Below are positions 1-7,929 of a stretch of 51,293 bases of DNA, one piece after another. Each line of letters opens with the position of its first letter. Position 1 is the stretch's first letter. A model generated the notes under the pieces. The model did no database searches and was not told the DNA's origin. It saw only the letters and a list, made by a program, of their open reading frames with translations. The DNA lies in NCBI GenBank assembly GCA_964599275.1, contig CAZRFK010000007.1, positions 1-51,293 of the forward strand, read 5' to 3'. A program made the position numbers and the translations under genes. Source of the DNA: PUMD01 sp964599275 (GTDB taxonomy: Bacteria; Bacillota; Sulfobacillia; SLMV01).

Positions 1-1
1 A

Positions 2-79
2 ATAGTGCGGGGGAATGTGGTCATGCAGGATGGTGAAATCTGCGGCGAGGAAGGATATGGAGAGTTGATAAAATCATGA
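2..79 (+). CDS. C-terminal end of a hydantoinase/dihydropyrimidinase-like amidohydrolase (partial)
   Basis: Only the last 25 codons are in the window. The frame ends in TGA at 77-79, which overlaps the ATG of the next gene in an ATGA arrangement. The tail reads RGNVVMQDGEI followed by GEEGYGELIKS, and resembles the C-terminus of cyclic amidohydrolases (hydantoinase, dihydropyrimidinase, allantoinase). The coupled downstream gene is an M20 carbamoylase/amidohydrolase, the usual operon partner that opens the N-carbamoyl product, so context supports the call. The catalytic part lies outside the window and the substrate cannot be assigned. Confidence 0.6.
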   Translation: MVRGNVVMQDGEICGEEGYGELIKS

Positions 80-1323
80 GAATAGATCAGGAGCGCTTGA
101 ATGATCAGATTGATGAACTTGGTCAATTTGGATACACAGAAGGGAAGGGTATAACCCGCCCGGCATTGAGTGATGCCCACCTGAAGGCCCGGGAGTGGCT
201 GCAAAAGCAGATGCATCAGGCCGGAATGGAGGTCCGGGTTGATGGTGCCGGCAATGTTATAGGCCGTCTGCCGGCCGCTGAGGAGATAGAAGATCCGCAA
301 ACTGTTGTCATTGGTTCTCATCTTGATACTGTTCCTCAGGGAGGTAAATTTGACGGTGCTCTGGGCGTCCTGGGCGGTGTTGAGTGCGCAAGGATCCTCA
401 AAAAAGAGGATGTTTTTCTTCCCTGGAACCTGGAAGTAGTGGATTTTACCGACGAGGAAGGCTATCACTACGCGGGCACTTTCGGCAGCAGAGCCATGCT
501 GGGAAAGGTGACCGAGCAGGAGCTGCACCAGACCAAAACTGAGGATGTTCCCACGCTGGCGGAAAGATTCAACGAGTTGGGGTGGGAACTCAGCGGTATA
601 ACCGAAGCCCGACGCAGTCCTGATGAATTTCGCGCATATTTTGAGATGCACGTGGAACAGAGCAGCCGGATGGAGACTCGTGGACTGGATGTAGCCGCAG
701 TTACAGGAATAGTTGGCATCTATCGATACACAGTGGAAATACAGGGGGAAGCCAATCACGCTGGCACAACTCCCATGGCAGACAGAAATGATGCCCTGGT
801 AGCTGCTTCAGACGTATTCAGACTTCTGCCCGAGTGGGCTCGTGCACGGTCTCAGGAGATGGTGGCTACGGTGGGACAGGTAAGTGTTGAGCCGGGAGCG
901 CAGAATATCATTCCCGGCATATGCCGTTTCAGTGTTGAACTGCGCTCGCTGCAGTCACAGGAAATGATTGATGTTCGCAATCGACTGAAGGACTGGCTGG
1001 AGGAAAACTGCCAGTTTTCCCTGACGGATGTCCTTGAAAAGGATGGAGTTTATCTTGATGATGAACTGATAGACTTGGTTTTGGAATCTGCAAGTGAGTG
1101 TGGATTGGAGTCTGTGGCCCTGGCCAGCGGGGCAGGACATGATGCACAGAGCTTTGCTCCTCATGTTCCCACCGGTATGCTTTTTATTCCCAGTGCTGAT
1201 GGCTTCAGTCACAGTCCCCGGGAGTACAGCAAACCTGAGTGGGTTGCAAACGGAGCAAATGTGCTGTTGAAGACGGTGCATAATTTGGCCGCACGGGATA
1301 CTGATAGTTTGACGGTGATGTGA
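76..1323 (+). CDS. M20-family Zn-dependent amidohydrolase (N-carbamoyl-L-amino-acid hydrolase / allantoate amidohydrolase type)
   Basis: A 415-residue cytoplasmic enzyme expected to hydrolyse an N-carbamoyl or ureido amino acid. Family metal-site motifs are visible: GSHLDTV with H82 and D84, KFDGALG with D93, the TDEEG pair (E127 catalytic, E128 ligand), EMHVEQ with H192, and GFSHSPRE near the C-terminus. The dimerisation (lid) segment contains NHAGTTPMADRNDA. Length matches the family (about 400-420). It overlaps the preceding hydantoinase-like gene by the ATGA junction, so the two are probably translationally coupled in a hydantoin or pyrimidine-type degradation pathway. The exact substrate (carbamoyl amino acid, beta-ureidopropionate or allantoate) cannot be told from sequence alone. 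Confidence 0.85.
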   Translation: MRIDQERLNDQIDELGQFGYTEGKGITRPALSDAHLKAREWLQKQMHQAGMEVRVDGAGNVIGRLPAAEEIEDPQTVVIGSHLDTVPQGGKFDGALGVLGGVECARILKKEDVFLPWNLEVVDFTDEEGYHYAGTFGSRAMLGKVTEQELHQTKTEDVPTLAERFNELGWELSGITEARRSPDEFRAYFEMHVEQSSRMETRGLDVAAVTGIVGIYRYTVEIQGEANHAGTTPMADRNDALVAASDVFRLLPEWARARSQEMVATVGQVSVEPGAQNIIPGICRFSVELRSLQSQEMIDVRNRLKDWLEENCQFSLTDVLEKDGVYLDDELIDLVLESASECGLESVALASGAGHDAQSFAPHVPTGMLFIPSADGFSHSPREYSKPEWVANGANVLLKTVHNLAARDTDSLTVM

Positions 1324-1398
1324 TTATCATCTTGAACTCCCTGTGAACCGGAAGTTGTCATAAGATGCAGTGACAATTATCCGGAAATGAGGGATATC

Positions 1399-2046
1399 AT
1401 GAATGAGCTTATATGGAAGCCAGCTGATTATTGCCGGCGCATAGAACGCGGCGACCATCAGCTGGTTTCTCTGCCTTACAGTTATGATGCTCTGGAACCA
1501 GTCATATCAGCAGAGCTGCTTTATATACACCATCGAATTCACCATGCGAGTTATGTTGAAGATCTGAATGAAGCGGAACTGGCCCTGGTGAGGGCGCGGA
1601 GGAAGGACGATTATGAACTCGTTCGTCACTGGTCCCGCGAGCTCGCCTTCAACGGTTCTGGTGATATGCTCCACGTTCTGTACTGGTACAATATGAGGCC
1701 AGACGGTGGAGATGAGCCTCCACCAGATCTGGCCGAACAGCTTTGGCATGATTACGGTAGTGTTGCTACCTTTATGAAGCATTTTATTCGAGCCTCCCAG
1801 GATATAGCCGGTAACGGATGGGGGGTGTTGGTCTGGCAGCCGATGTACGGGCGGACTGAAATCCTCACTGCAGAACGGCATGAGAACATGACCCTGTGGG
1901 GAACAGTTCCCCTGTTAGTTGTGGATGTATGGGAGCATCCCTACTACCTGGATTATGATGCTGACCGGCAGGCGTATCTACAGGCGTTGTGGGACATAGT
2001 TGACTGGCAAGAATCTGCCCAGAGATTGAGGTGGGCAAACAAATAA
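1399..2046 (+). CDS. Iron/manganese superoxide dismutase family protein, atypical
   Basis: A 215-residue protein of the Fe/Mn-SOD fold, which normally dismutates superoxide. The N-terminal signature LPYSYDALEP is followed by IHHRIHHASYV. The four metal ligands are conserved: H44, H92 (LHVLYW), D176 and H180 (DVWEHPYYLDY). The gateway Tyr is Y52. The usual GHxNH motif reads GDMLH, so the first His is replaced by Asp (D89). The second-sphere Gln position appears to be His (TAERH, H161), as in some archaeal Fe-SODs. An upstream in-frame ATG at 1387 exists, but the ATG at 1399 has GAGGG five bases before it and is preferred. The gene ends at a bidirectional terminator. Metal preference is uncertain. 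Confidence 0.82.
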   Translation: MNELIWKPADYCRRIERGDHQLVSLPYSYDALEPVISAELLYIHHRIHHASYVEDLNEAELALVRARRKDDYELVRHWSRELAFNGSGDMLHVLYWYNMRPDGGDEPPPDLAEQLWHDYGSVATFMKHFIRASQDIAGNGWGVLVWQPMYGRTEILTAERHENMTLWGTVPLLVVDVWEHPYYLDYDADRQAYLQALWDIVDWQESAQRLRWANK

Positions 2047-2052
2047 TATTTG

Positions 2053-2086
2053 TTAAGGCGCAGCCGCATTTTCGGCTGCGCCTTAA
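2053..2086. terminator. Bidirectional intrinsic terminator between convergent genes
   Basis: A perfect 14-bp inverted repeat (2053-2066 and 2073-2086) with a 6-nt loop lies between the stop of the SOD gene and the end of the oppositely oriented M42 peptidase gene. The T tracts are short, but the stem is long and GC-rich. Placement between two converging stop codons supports a shared terminator. Confidence 0.75.
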
Positions 2087-2095
2087 CGGTTCGAT

Positions 2096-3166
2096 TTATA
2101 TGAACTTGAAGTTGTCAACTTCGGACATTTCATTGACGATAGCTTTCAAGAGATCGACTGTGGCCTGCATGTCGCGGATATCGCCGACTTCCACTGGTGA
2201 ATGTGAATACCTGCGCGGCAGGGTCACAGAACCTGCGGGTATGCCTTTTACAGCCTGTTGTATTGACGCAGCATCATTATTTCCGCCGTTGAAAATAACC
2301 GGCTGGTGTGGAACCTCATGCTTTTGGGCCGTATCTATCAGGAGGTTGCGGATAACCGGCGGAGCGGCAGCTCTGCCCCGAGGGCCACTGACCAGTGCGA
2401 AAACTGGGCCCTTACCTATTTCCAGATGCAGTTGACTTTTACTTACATCTGGAGTGCCTCCGCAGGGGATGGTATCGAGTGCCAGAGCAAAATCCGGCTT
2501 AACCCGCTCAGCGGCTACCCCTGCTCCGCGCAATCCCACTTCTTCCTGAACTGTCGCGACTGCCCACAGTTCTCCCGCGAAGTTGCCCCCGGCGACCTCT
2601 TCCAGAAGCTGCCACATAACTGCGCAGCCAGCCCGGTCATCCACCCCTGCTCCGCAGAAATGATTACCGTCTGCAAAGATGCTCAATTCATCATCATATG
2701 TGACGGGTGTTCCTATTTCGACTCCCAACTGCCTGGCTTCTTCCCGGCTTTCTGCGCCAACGTCGATGTATAATTCTTCAGTGGATGGAACCTGCTTTTT
2801 TTCTTCAGCAGTCTGGTAATGGCCTGGTTTGACGCCAATTACTCCGAAAACATCACCCACACGGACTTTTCTTCCAACAAGCAGGGAATTTAGCGTGCCG
2901 CCAACCCGTTCAAAACGCAGAAAACCGTCGTCGTCTATCCACCGTACTACTGCTCCGATCTGGTCTGAATGGGCAGCAAGCATGAAACGCGGGCCATCCT
3001 GATTCCCTCGCTTTAATGCAAATACATTTCCCATGGCATCGATTTCTATTTCATCCGCGATTTTACCCAGCTGGTCGCGGAGGAATCTAACTACCTCGGT
3101 CTCGTGCCCTGAGACTCCACTGAGTTCAGTCAACTTCTTGAGTTTTTTCAAAAGGTTTTCTTTCAT
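2096..3166 (-). CDS. M42-family metallo-aminopeptidase (glutamyl aminopeptidase/TET type)
   Basis: A 356-residue cytosolic peptidase that typically forms dodecameric tetrahedral particles and trims N-terminal residues from peptides. Metal-site motifs are present in order: AAHSDQIG with H66 and D68, GAGVDDRAG with D176, the catalytic pair in VQEEVG (E208, E209), ALDT with D231, and the C-terminal YSHSPVE histidine. Length fits the family (340-360). The minus-strand start has GGGGAGG just upstream. It is transcribed alone, convergent with the SOD gene and divergent from the membrane protein at 3424. Family members differ in P1 preference, so the substrate is not assigned. Confidence 0.9.
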   Translation of the reverse strand: MKENLLKKLKKLTELSGVSGHETEVVRFLRDQLGKIADEIEIDAMGNVFALKRGNQDGPRFMLAAHSDQIGAVVRWIDDDGFLRFERVGGTLNSLLVGRKVRVGDVFGVIGVKPGHYQTAEEKKQVPSTEELYIDVGAESREEARQLGVEIGTPVTYDDELSIFADGNHFCGAGVDDRAGCAVMWQLLEEVAGGNFAGELWAVATVQEEVGLRGAGVAAERVKPDFALALDTIPCGGTPDVSKSQLHLEIGKGPVFALVSGPRGRAAAPPVIRNLLIDTAQKHEVPHQPVIFNGGNNDAASIQQAVKGIPAGSVTLPRRYSHSPVEVGDIRDMQATVDLLKAIVNEMSEVDNFKFI

Positions 3167-3423
3167 TTTTCAGCCTCCCCATTTTGGATTCTTCTTTAAA
3201 TACAATTCCCTACCATTCATCGACTTCCTGTTTTGAGGGGGTAAACCGCCAGAGTTGTTTTTTTGCATCCACCTGACTGGACGGGGGTGGGAGTGAAAAT
3301 ACGCAGGAACAGAAAAAACAATCAAGAAGTAAACTAGTAATAGATGCAAAATGCGCATGTGTCATTTTGGTTCGTCGGTCATGGAGAGTAATAGAGCTAT
3401 CTCAGGGATGGAGGAAAAGTATC

Positions 3424-4176
3424 ATGCAATATATTGCGCTGTTGACCATCGGTATAGCGGTGGCCCTGATGATTTACGCGGCAAGGCTTGCCCGTCGTCA
3501 TATGCAGGAGGATTATTCTGGGTTTTCCACCGATGCTCGGGCCACGGAAAACCTGGCTGAAGGTGATGAGTCCTGGAGAGAGCAGCAGTTATCGCAAAGA
3601 AATATCAGGCTAATATTTATGGCTCTTGGTGCCGTAGTGGTACTGGCTATTCTGTCCAATCAATTCTGGTACATGCCGGTCAATGTTCCTCACAACGTTA
3701 CTCAACAGGCTGTAGAGGAACTCCCTGCCTGGTTTGAAGTGACTGAGCAAGAGCAGTCGGGCAGCCCCCTTCACTGGCGGGTGGAGTTTTACGGTACCCG
3801 TGATGGCGGAACCGATTATCATTTGGTGTTCAATCTCAACCGGTGGACAGGGGCGGTGGACACNNNNNNNNNNNNNNNNNNNNNNNNNNNNNNNNNNNNN
3901 NNNNNNNNNNNNNNNNNNNNNNNNNNNNNNNNNNNNNNNNNNNNNNNNNNNNNNNNNNNNNNNTGTGGTTTTAATGAAATTAAGGTCTATGAGGGTTCCA
4001 AGTTCGGTGGTGGAGGGCAAACCGCTCCACCGGACCACGCTGCTTCCATTCATCTTTACCGGGATGATTTGAGCCCCGGACAGGATGAGGGATTAAGTAT
4101 GGATGAGGAGACCTGGCAGAATCAGGTGCAGGAATTCAAACAGGAGCGGACAAGGGAATGGTTTGAAGAAGTTTAA
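3424..4176 (+). CDS. Membrane protein of unknown function with two transmembrane segments, interrupted by an assembly gap
   Basis: The ATG at 3424 is preceded by GGAGGA at a good distance. The open frame extends upstream to 3367, but that start has no SD. The N-terminus is hydrophobic (about residues 3-18), followed by an acidic stretch and a second hydrophobic helix (about residues 62-82, IFMALGAVVVLAILSN), then a soluble domain facing the other side. The 100-N gap at 3864-3963 falls inside the soluble domain. The frame is open on both sides of the gap as drawn, but the true gap length is unknown, so continuity is assumed, not shown. I do not recognise the family. Confidence 0.55.
   Translation: MQYIALLTIGIAVALMIYAARLARRHMQEDYSGFSTDARATENLAEGDESWREQQLSQRNIRLIFMALGAVVVLAILSNQFWYMPVNVPHNVTQQAVEELPAWFEVTEQEQSGSPLHWRVEFYGTRDGGTDYHLVFNLNRWTGAVDXXXXXXXXXXXXXXXXXXXXXXXXXXXXXXXXXXCGFNEIKVYEGSKFGGGGQTAPPDHAASIHLYRDDLSPGQDEGLSMDEETWQNQVQEFKQERTREWFEEV
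3864..3963. other. Assembly gap of 100 N
   Basis: Exactly 100 N characters, the conventional size for a scaffold gap of unknown length. It interrupts the membrane protein gene at 3424-4176, so the real distance between its flanks is unknown. Confidence 0.98.
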
Positions 4177-4335
4177 TTTGGTAGGAAATCGGCGTGCAAA
4201 CTTGTTTGCTGGAGGAGGGCAAACTATTTAAGATTCTGGGGTCTTGAGAAGGTGTTATTTTTTAGTCTCCAGTGTGGACGTTGCTGGTTTATGGTTATGT
4301 AACAGAGAAAGAATGATTACTCCGGGCTAAAATAG

Positions 4336-4387
4336 GCATCAGGGAGATCTTCTAACTGTGAGCAACGACCTCCCTGATGCTTTTCTA
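4336..4387. terminator. Bidirectional intrinsic terminator
   Basis: A perfect 11-bp inverted repeat (4336-4346 and 4370-4380) flanks a 23-nt loop. It is followed on the plus strand by TTTTCTATTTG and on the minus strand by CCTATTTTAG. It sits between the converging ends of the membrane protein gene (stop at 4176) and the M24 peptidase gene (stop at 4396). The 160 bases between 4177 and the hairpin show no other feature. Confidence 0.7.
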
Positions 4388-4395
4388 TTTGTAAT

Positions 4396-5670
4396 TTAGC
4401 CGATCAGGTGCAGCTCAGTTTGTCTTCCGGCGAGATAAATGACCTGTTCACCGGTAAACGCAATATCCTGTTCGAGGGCCATTCGTACTTTCTGATTATC
4501 CCATTCAGGTATGTTTTGCTTTATATTGAGTTCCATTGCGTAACAGGTATTGTCGAACAGCTGGTAGTCACCGCGACCCGGGACTCCTCCCTGCTTGTCG
4601 GTCAGACCTATGGTGGGGCCAGCCCCGTGACCGTGGTATCCTATGGGGTGGGTGTAAATCATTGCATCAATCCCCTCATCCCCAGCCCGATTGAGTGCGG
4701 ATTCGAGAATTTCATTTCCGGTCCTGCCAGCCAACATCTCTTCAGCATGAATATCCTGGAGACGGTTTGCAGTGGCCAGGGCATCTTTCAAGCCATCGGG
4801 TGCCTCTTTTTCCCCTGGTTTCAGAACATAGGCGTGCTGCTGGGTATCAGTACATAGCCCCAGATATTTCAGTCCGAAATCGCAGTGAAGTAAATCTCCG
4901 GGCATGATGAGCTGTCTATCTTTTGAATCTTCATCTATGGTATCCGGTGCCTGAATGGAGATAGATGGTTGAAACCAGGAGATTAACTCCATTTCGCGGG
5001 CTTTCTGTCTCATCCACCATACCACATCTTCGGTTGTGGTGACTCCGGGGTGAATCACTCTGGTTGAAAAGGCCTGAGCGATGATATCGTGGGCTATTCC
5101 AACAATTCTGCTGTAGGCGTCAAGTTCGGGTTCAGTTCTTTTTTCCAGCCAGCCGATGGCGAGCCTTTCTGCTCCCTCGAGTCTGTCGGGATATTCTGGG
5201 TTGAGAGCATCAGTCAACTGTTCGAATTCTGAATGGGTCAGACCGTCACCGAAGGCAAAGGTCTTTGATGTGTTTATTCCAATTCGCTCCGGTTTTCGCT
5301 CGTGAATCAGTCGAGCCACGCATTCCCACTGCTGTTCACAGTCTCTTTCCCATTCTTCGGTGTAGAATTTCCCCAGACCGTACTTGTCCAAAATTCCATG
5401 TCTCCCCACCAGCATATGTTCCATGGTGCCATCATCTTTTTGGTAAAAGACAAGGATGGTTCGTCTTCTGGCAGATAGCATCTCCTCTGGTAAAAGCGTC
5501 ATTAAAACTGGACCTTCATTGTATTCTCTTCCGGCCACGATCCACATGTCGAAGCCTTCTCGTTCCATCAGCTGGGGTAGAACATGTTCCATTCTGTACT
5601 GCAGCCATCGGTTGACGACCTGTGCTCTATCCCTCAGTGACAGTATTTCATTTGATGTGCAGTTGCTCAT
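4396..5670 (-). CDS. M24-family metallopeptidase (Xaa-Pro aminopeptidase/creatinase-like)
   Basis: A 424-residue protein with an N-terminal creatinase-like domain (about 1-180) and a C-terminal pita-bread M24 domain. The five expected metal ligands can be read: D264 (HCDFG), D275 (CTDTQQ), H348 (YHGHGAG), E380 (AMELN) and E400 (ALEQ). The family splits proline-containing dipeptides or cleaves Xaa-Pro bonds, and some members act on non-peptide substrates such as creatine. The start is ATG at 5670, with only a weak AAAGGT upstream. It is one of several peptidases in this 20-kb stretch, suggesting peptide-based growth. The exact substrate is unknown. Confidence 0.85.
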   Translation of the reverse strand: MSNCTSNEILSLRDRAQVVNRWLQYRMEHVLPQLMEREGFDMWIVAGREYNEGPVLMTLLPEEMLSARRRTILVFYQKDDGTMEHMLVGRHGILDKYGLGKFYTEEWERDCEQQWECVARLIHERKPERIGINTSKTFAFGDGLTHSEFEQLTDALNPEYPDRLEGAERLAIGWLEKRTEPELDAYSRIVGIAHDIIAQAFSTRVIHPGVTTTEDVVWWMRQKAREMELISWFQPSISIQAPDTIDEDSKDRQLIMPGDLLHCDFGLKYLGLCTDTQQHAYVLKPGEKEAPDGLKDALATANRLQDIHAEEMLAGRTGNEILESALNRAGDEGIDAMIYTHPIGYHGHGAGPTIGLTDKQGGVPGRGDYQLFDNTCYAMELNIKQNIPEWDNQKVRMALEQDIAFTGEQVIYLAGRQTELHLIG

Positions 5671-6073
5671 AATCCCACGACCTTTCCGGGCGATTTACAT
5701 AGTACGCCTCACCTAATAGAGTTTTGTCTACTGTCGCCACTAATCCTGCCTGAGACTGCTGACAGATTTGTTGAGAAAGTAAACTCATTGACCATAGATT
5801 TCGAACTGGAGGTATGGGTAAAACTGAAATATTACATAAAAGGAACGCAGGAGAAGAATCATTTTGGAAGGTCAAGTCAAAACCCCAAAAACCTGATCAG
5901 AGAACCTGTGTTTTACGGTATTAAAATCTCAACCACTGATTTTCAAAAATAAATACTTCAGAAGGAAAGGTTCAGTGAACGATGGACAAAAGGCTTTTCA
6001 GTTTTTTCGGTCATCAGGCGAACAACGTCCTTAATACAACAGAAGTGTTCACTGTTATTATCTCTGCTCCGAT
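5671..6073. other. Intergenic stretch without a supported gene
   Basis: About 400 bases between the divergent 5' end of the M24 gene and the end of the cysteine-synthase-like gene. Short open frames here have no SD and no recognisable composition. The right edge touches the 10-N gap, so a small missing element cannot be excluded. I see no convincing hairpin terminator. Confidence 0.6.
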
Positions 6074-7006
6074 TCATCNNNNNNNNNNGGAAAATAAGCA
6101 CATACTGATATACCGTTCACCCCGGTCGGGCAGCAGTGTGACGATGGTTGTCCCCGGCATTAATTGAGCAACTTTGTTTGCCGCCCGCACATTGGACCCG
6201 CTGGATACACCGCAGAATATTCCCTCGGTAAAAGCGAGCCGGCGCGTCGTCTGCGCAGCATCTTCATCTGTGACTGTAATGATGTCGTCGATGATATCAC
6301 AGTTCAGAATTTCTGGGATGAGCCCGTCACCTATTCCCTGCTGGATGTGGTGACCGGTGCTTCCGTTGGTCAATATGGCGGCGGCTTCCGGTTCCACTGC
6401 AAAGATTTTCATGTCTGGGAAATGATGTTTAAGAGTTTCGCCAACACCGGTGATTGTGCCTCCAGTTCCAATACCAGATACAAATGCATCAATTGGACCA
6501 TCCACCTGCCGCAGAATCTCGCGGGCAGTGGTTTCGCGGTGCGCCCGGACGTTGTCAGTATTTCGGAACTGGTCAGCCCACCAGCAGTCCTCCCTTTCCT
6601 CAGAAAGTCGGCGTGCTTCTGCGACGCTGTTGTCAATGGCTTCCTTGATGGAATTTCCGGCAGGGGTAAGACGTACCTCTGCACCGTAAGCACGGATCAT
6701 GTGCTGTCTTTCTTCACTCATCAACTCTGGCATAACGATGATGCAGTCATATCCTTTCACTGATGCTACCATCGACAGGGCTATTCCCTGGTTTCCGCTG
6801 GTGGCCTCCACCACGGTGGAACCCGGGCCTATTTCTCCCCGTTTTTCAGCTGCTCTGACCATATGAAGGGCTGGCCGGGCCTTGATACTTCCGCTTGGAT
6901 TGCAGTATTCCAACTTGGCCAGAATCCGCGCATTCGTATCGAAGGGAGACAGCTCAGTCAGTGGGGTGTTACCAACATTGTCCAAAACAGTGAGTTTTTT
7001 TGCCAC
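6074..7006 (-). CDS. Cysteine synthase-like PLP-dependent enzyme (OASS/CysK-CysM fold), atypical motifs
   Basis: About 310 residues of fold-type II PLP enzyme, expected to make cysteine or a related beta-substituted alanine from an activated serine. The PLP lysine is K42 in NPSGSIKARPA, where the family usually has KDR. The substrate loop reads TSGNQG (residues 69-74) instead of TSGNTG. The phosphate-binding loop GTGGTITGVG and the GVSSGSN motif are present. The start is GTG with GGAGGG just upstream. The end is obscured by the 10-N gap at 6079-6088: the last readable residues, PDRGERYISMCLF, already match the normal C-terminus, so little is missing. Because two substrate-loop residues differ, the real substrate may not be O-acetylserine. 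Confidence 0.8.
   Translation of the reverse strand: MAKKLTVLDNVGNTPLTELSPFDTNARILAKLEYCNPSGSIKARPALHMVRAAEKRGEIGPGSTVVEATSGNQGIALSMVASVKGYDCIIVMPELMSEERQHMIRAYGAEVRLTPAGNSIKEAIDNSVAEARRLSEEREDCWWADQFRNTDNVRAHRETTAREILRQVDGPIDAFVSGIGTGGTITGVGETLKHHFPDMKIFAVEPEAAAILTNGSTGHHIQQGIGDGLIPEILNCDIIDDIITVTDEDAAQTTRRLAFTEGIFCGVSSGSNVRAANKVAQLMPGTTIVTLLPDRGERYISMCLFSXXXX
6079..6088. other. Assembly gap of 10 N
   Basis: Ten N characters at the 3' end of the cysteine-synthase-like gene. With this exact length a TGA follows at 6074-6076 on the minus strand, but gap length may be arbitrary. Confidence 0.95.
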
Positions 7007-7019
7007 AATATCCCTCCAG

Positions 7020-7075
7020 ACATAGTATATAGGTTGTTAACTATATAACATATTAGTTATATATACTTCGCTGAA
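7020..7075 (-). promoter_or_regulatory. AT-rich leader with an imperfect dyad upstream of the cysteine-synthase-like gene
   Basis: The 55 bases before the GTG start are extremely AT-rich, unlike the surroundings. They contain AACTA and TAGTT as an inverted pair separated by 10 nt, plus several TATA-type hexamers including TATACT on the minus strand. The position fits promoter plus operator. I cannot fix a -35 box, and no known sulfur-regulator box is evident. Confidence 0.35.
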
Positions 7076-7130
7076 ACATCGTGATTTCCTTTTAAAGGAG
7101 GGTTATGCAATCTCGAGGGAAGGTTTCGGA

Positions 7131-7462
7131 TCAGGACTGCTGTTCTCCGCAAATCATGCAGTATTTTCCTTCGACAGGAGTTTGGCTCTGGCAGTCGGGA
7201 CATGTTTTGTGCAGCTGGGCTCCACAGTCGGGACAATAAACCTGGTCAGAATGCACGGAATAACCGCAGGCTGGGCATTTTCCCCGGCGGAACCGTCTGC
7301 GGGCGACAGTTCTGGATTCCAGAAGTATTTTTTGAGTGCTGCTATACTCGCCAGCATGGCTCCAGAACCGATGCTCGAGACGGCCGGTTGGGCTGCATCA
7401 CGCATCACATACCGCGCATAATATTCCAGAAAGAGCAGCATCTGCAGTGCTGCAAATGCCAC
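7131..7462 (-). pseudogene. Membrane segment plus double zinc-ribbon protein, split by a frameshift at a T6/A6 run
   Basis: Read on the minus strand from GTG at 7462, the protein begins with a hydrophobic helix (MAFAALQMLLFLEYY). It runs to a homopolymer at 7328-7333 (six T on plus) and then loses sense, ending at 7154. In the alternative frame downstream, ending with TGA at 7131-7133, a clear double zinc ribbon appears: CPACG, CPDCG, CPDC and CMICG. Adding one base to the homopolymer joins the two frames cleanly through KKILLESRTVARRRFRRGKCPACG. This is either a sequencing or assembly error, a true frameshift mutation, or slippage at the A run. The start is uncertain because no good SD precedes the GTG. 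Confidence 0.6.
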
Positions 7463-7479
7463 AAAGTAAGTACCGACGA

Positions 7480-7929
7480 TCAGATGATCGCCCGATTGTG
7501 GCTAAGATAACGCCATATTAAAAATCCTGCTGCTAAAGCAGCCGTTACATAGAGCAGTCGAAGGACAAAAATCGTCTGGTCGTAGCGGGGTTTCGACTCC
7601 TGATAATCATGCTGGGCTTCCTCCTGTGCCTGGAGAAACTCCTGTTCTTTTTGCCCGGCGGCAACCTGCAGGGAATCACGGGCTTTCTCTGCCAGATGCA
7701 ATTGTTCTCTGGCTTCTATCATCTGGGCTCGGGCCTCACTGTAACTCCTGCGTCTGGTTTCTGCATCTACTCCTTCTGCTAGAGCCACCCGGTATTCTTC
7801 CCTGCGAAACTCATATTCGTTGTTGCTCTGCACATATTCTTCTTTTCGTTCGGCGACAACCTGTCTGGCATGCCGGAGGCTGGATTGGTCCTGCATATGT
7901 GGTTGCCTCAGTGAGTCAATATCTTTCAT
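7480..7929 (-). CDS. Coiled-coil protein with a C-terminal transmembrane helix, unknown function
   Basis: A 149-residue protein from the ATG at 7929 (AGGA five bases upstream). A TTG at 7956 is also in frame. Residues about 10-115 are rich in Glu, Arg, Gln and Ala with heptad-like spacing (RQVVAERKEEYV, RSYSEARAQMIEAREQL), suggesting a long coiled coil. The end carries a hydrophobic helix, FVLRLLYVTAALAAGFLIW. It overlaps the upstream small membrane ORF by 14 bases and is directly followed by the membrane/zinc-ribbon frame. The three pieces together look like parts of one membrane-anchored zinc-ribbon protein or a tight operon. No family is recognised. Confidence 0.55.
   Translation of the reverse strand: MKDIDSLRQPHMQDQSSLRHARQVVAERKEEYVQSNNEYEFRREEYRVALAEGVDAETRRRSYSEARAQMIEAREQLHLAEKARDSLQVAAGQKEQEFLQAQEEAQHDYQESKPRYDQTIFVLRLLYVTAALAAGFLIWRYLSHNRAII

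Noticed and set aside
2031..2773. Plus-strand open frames over the M42 peptidase gene
   Set aside because: They lie antisense to a gene with full family motifs, have no SD and encode no recognisable domain.
5982..6167. A 61-residue plus-strand frame crossing the 10-N gap
   Set aside because: The gap makes the frame meaningless and it overlaps the cysteine-synthase end on the other strand.
6164..6763. A 199-residue plus-strand frame over the cysteine-synthase-like gene
   Set aside because: Mirror frame of a clear PLP enzyme on the opposite strand. No SD or motif.
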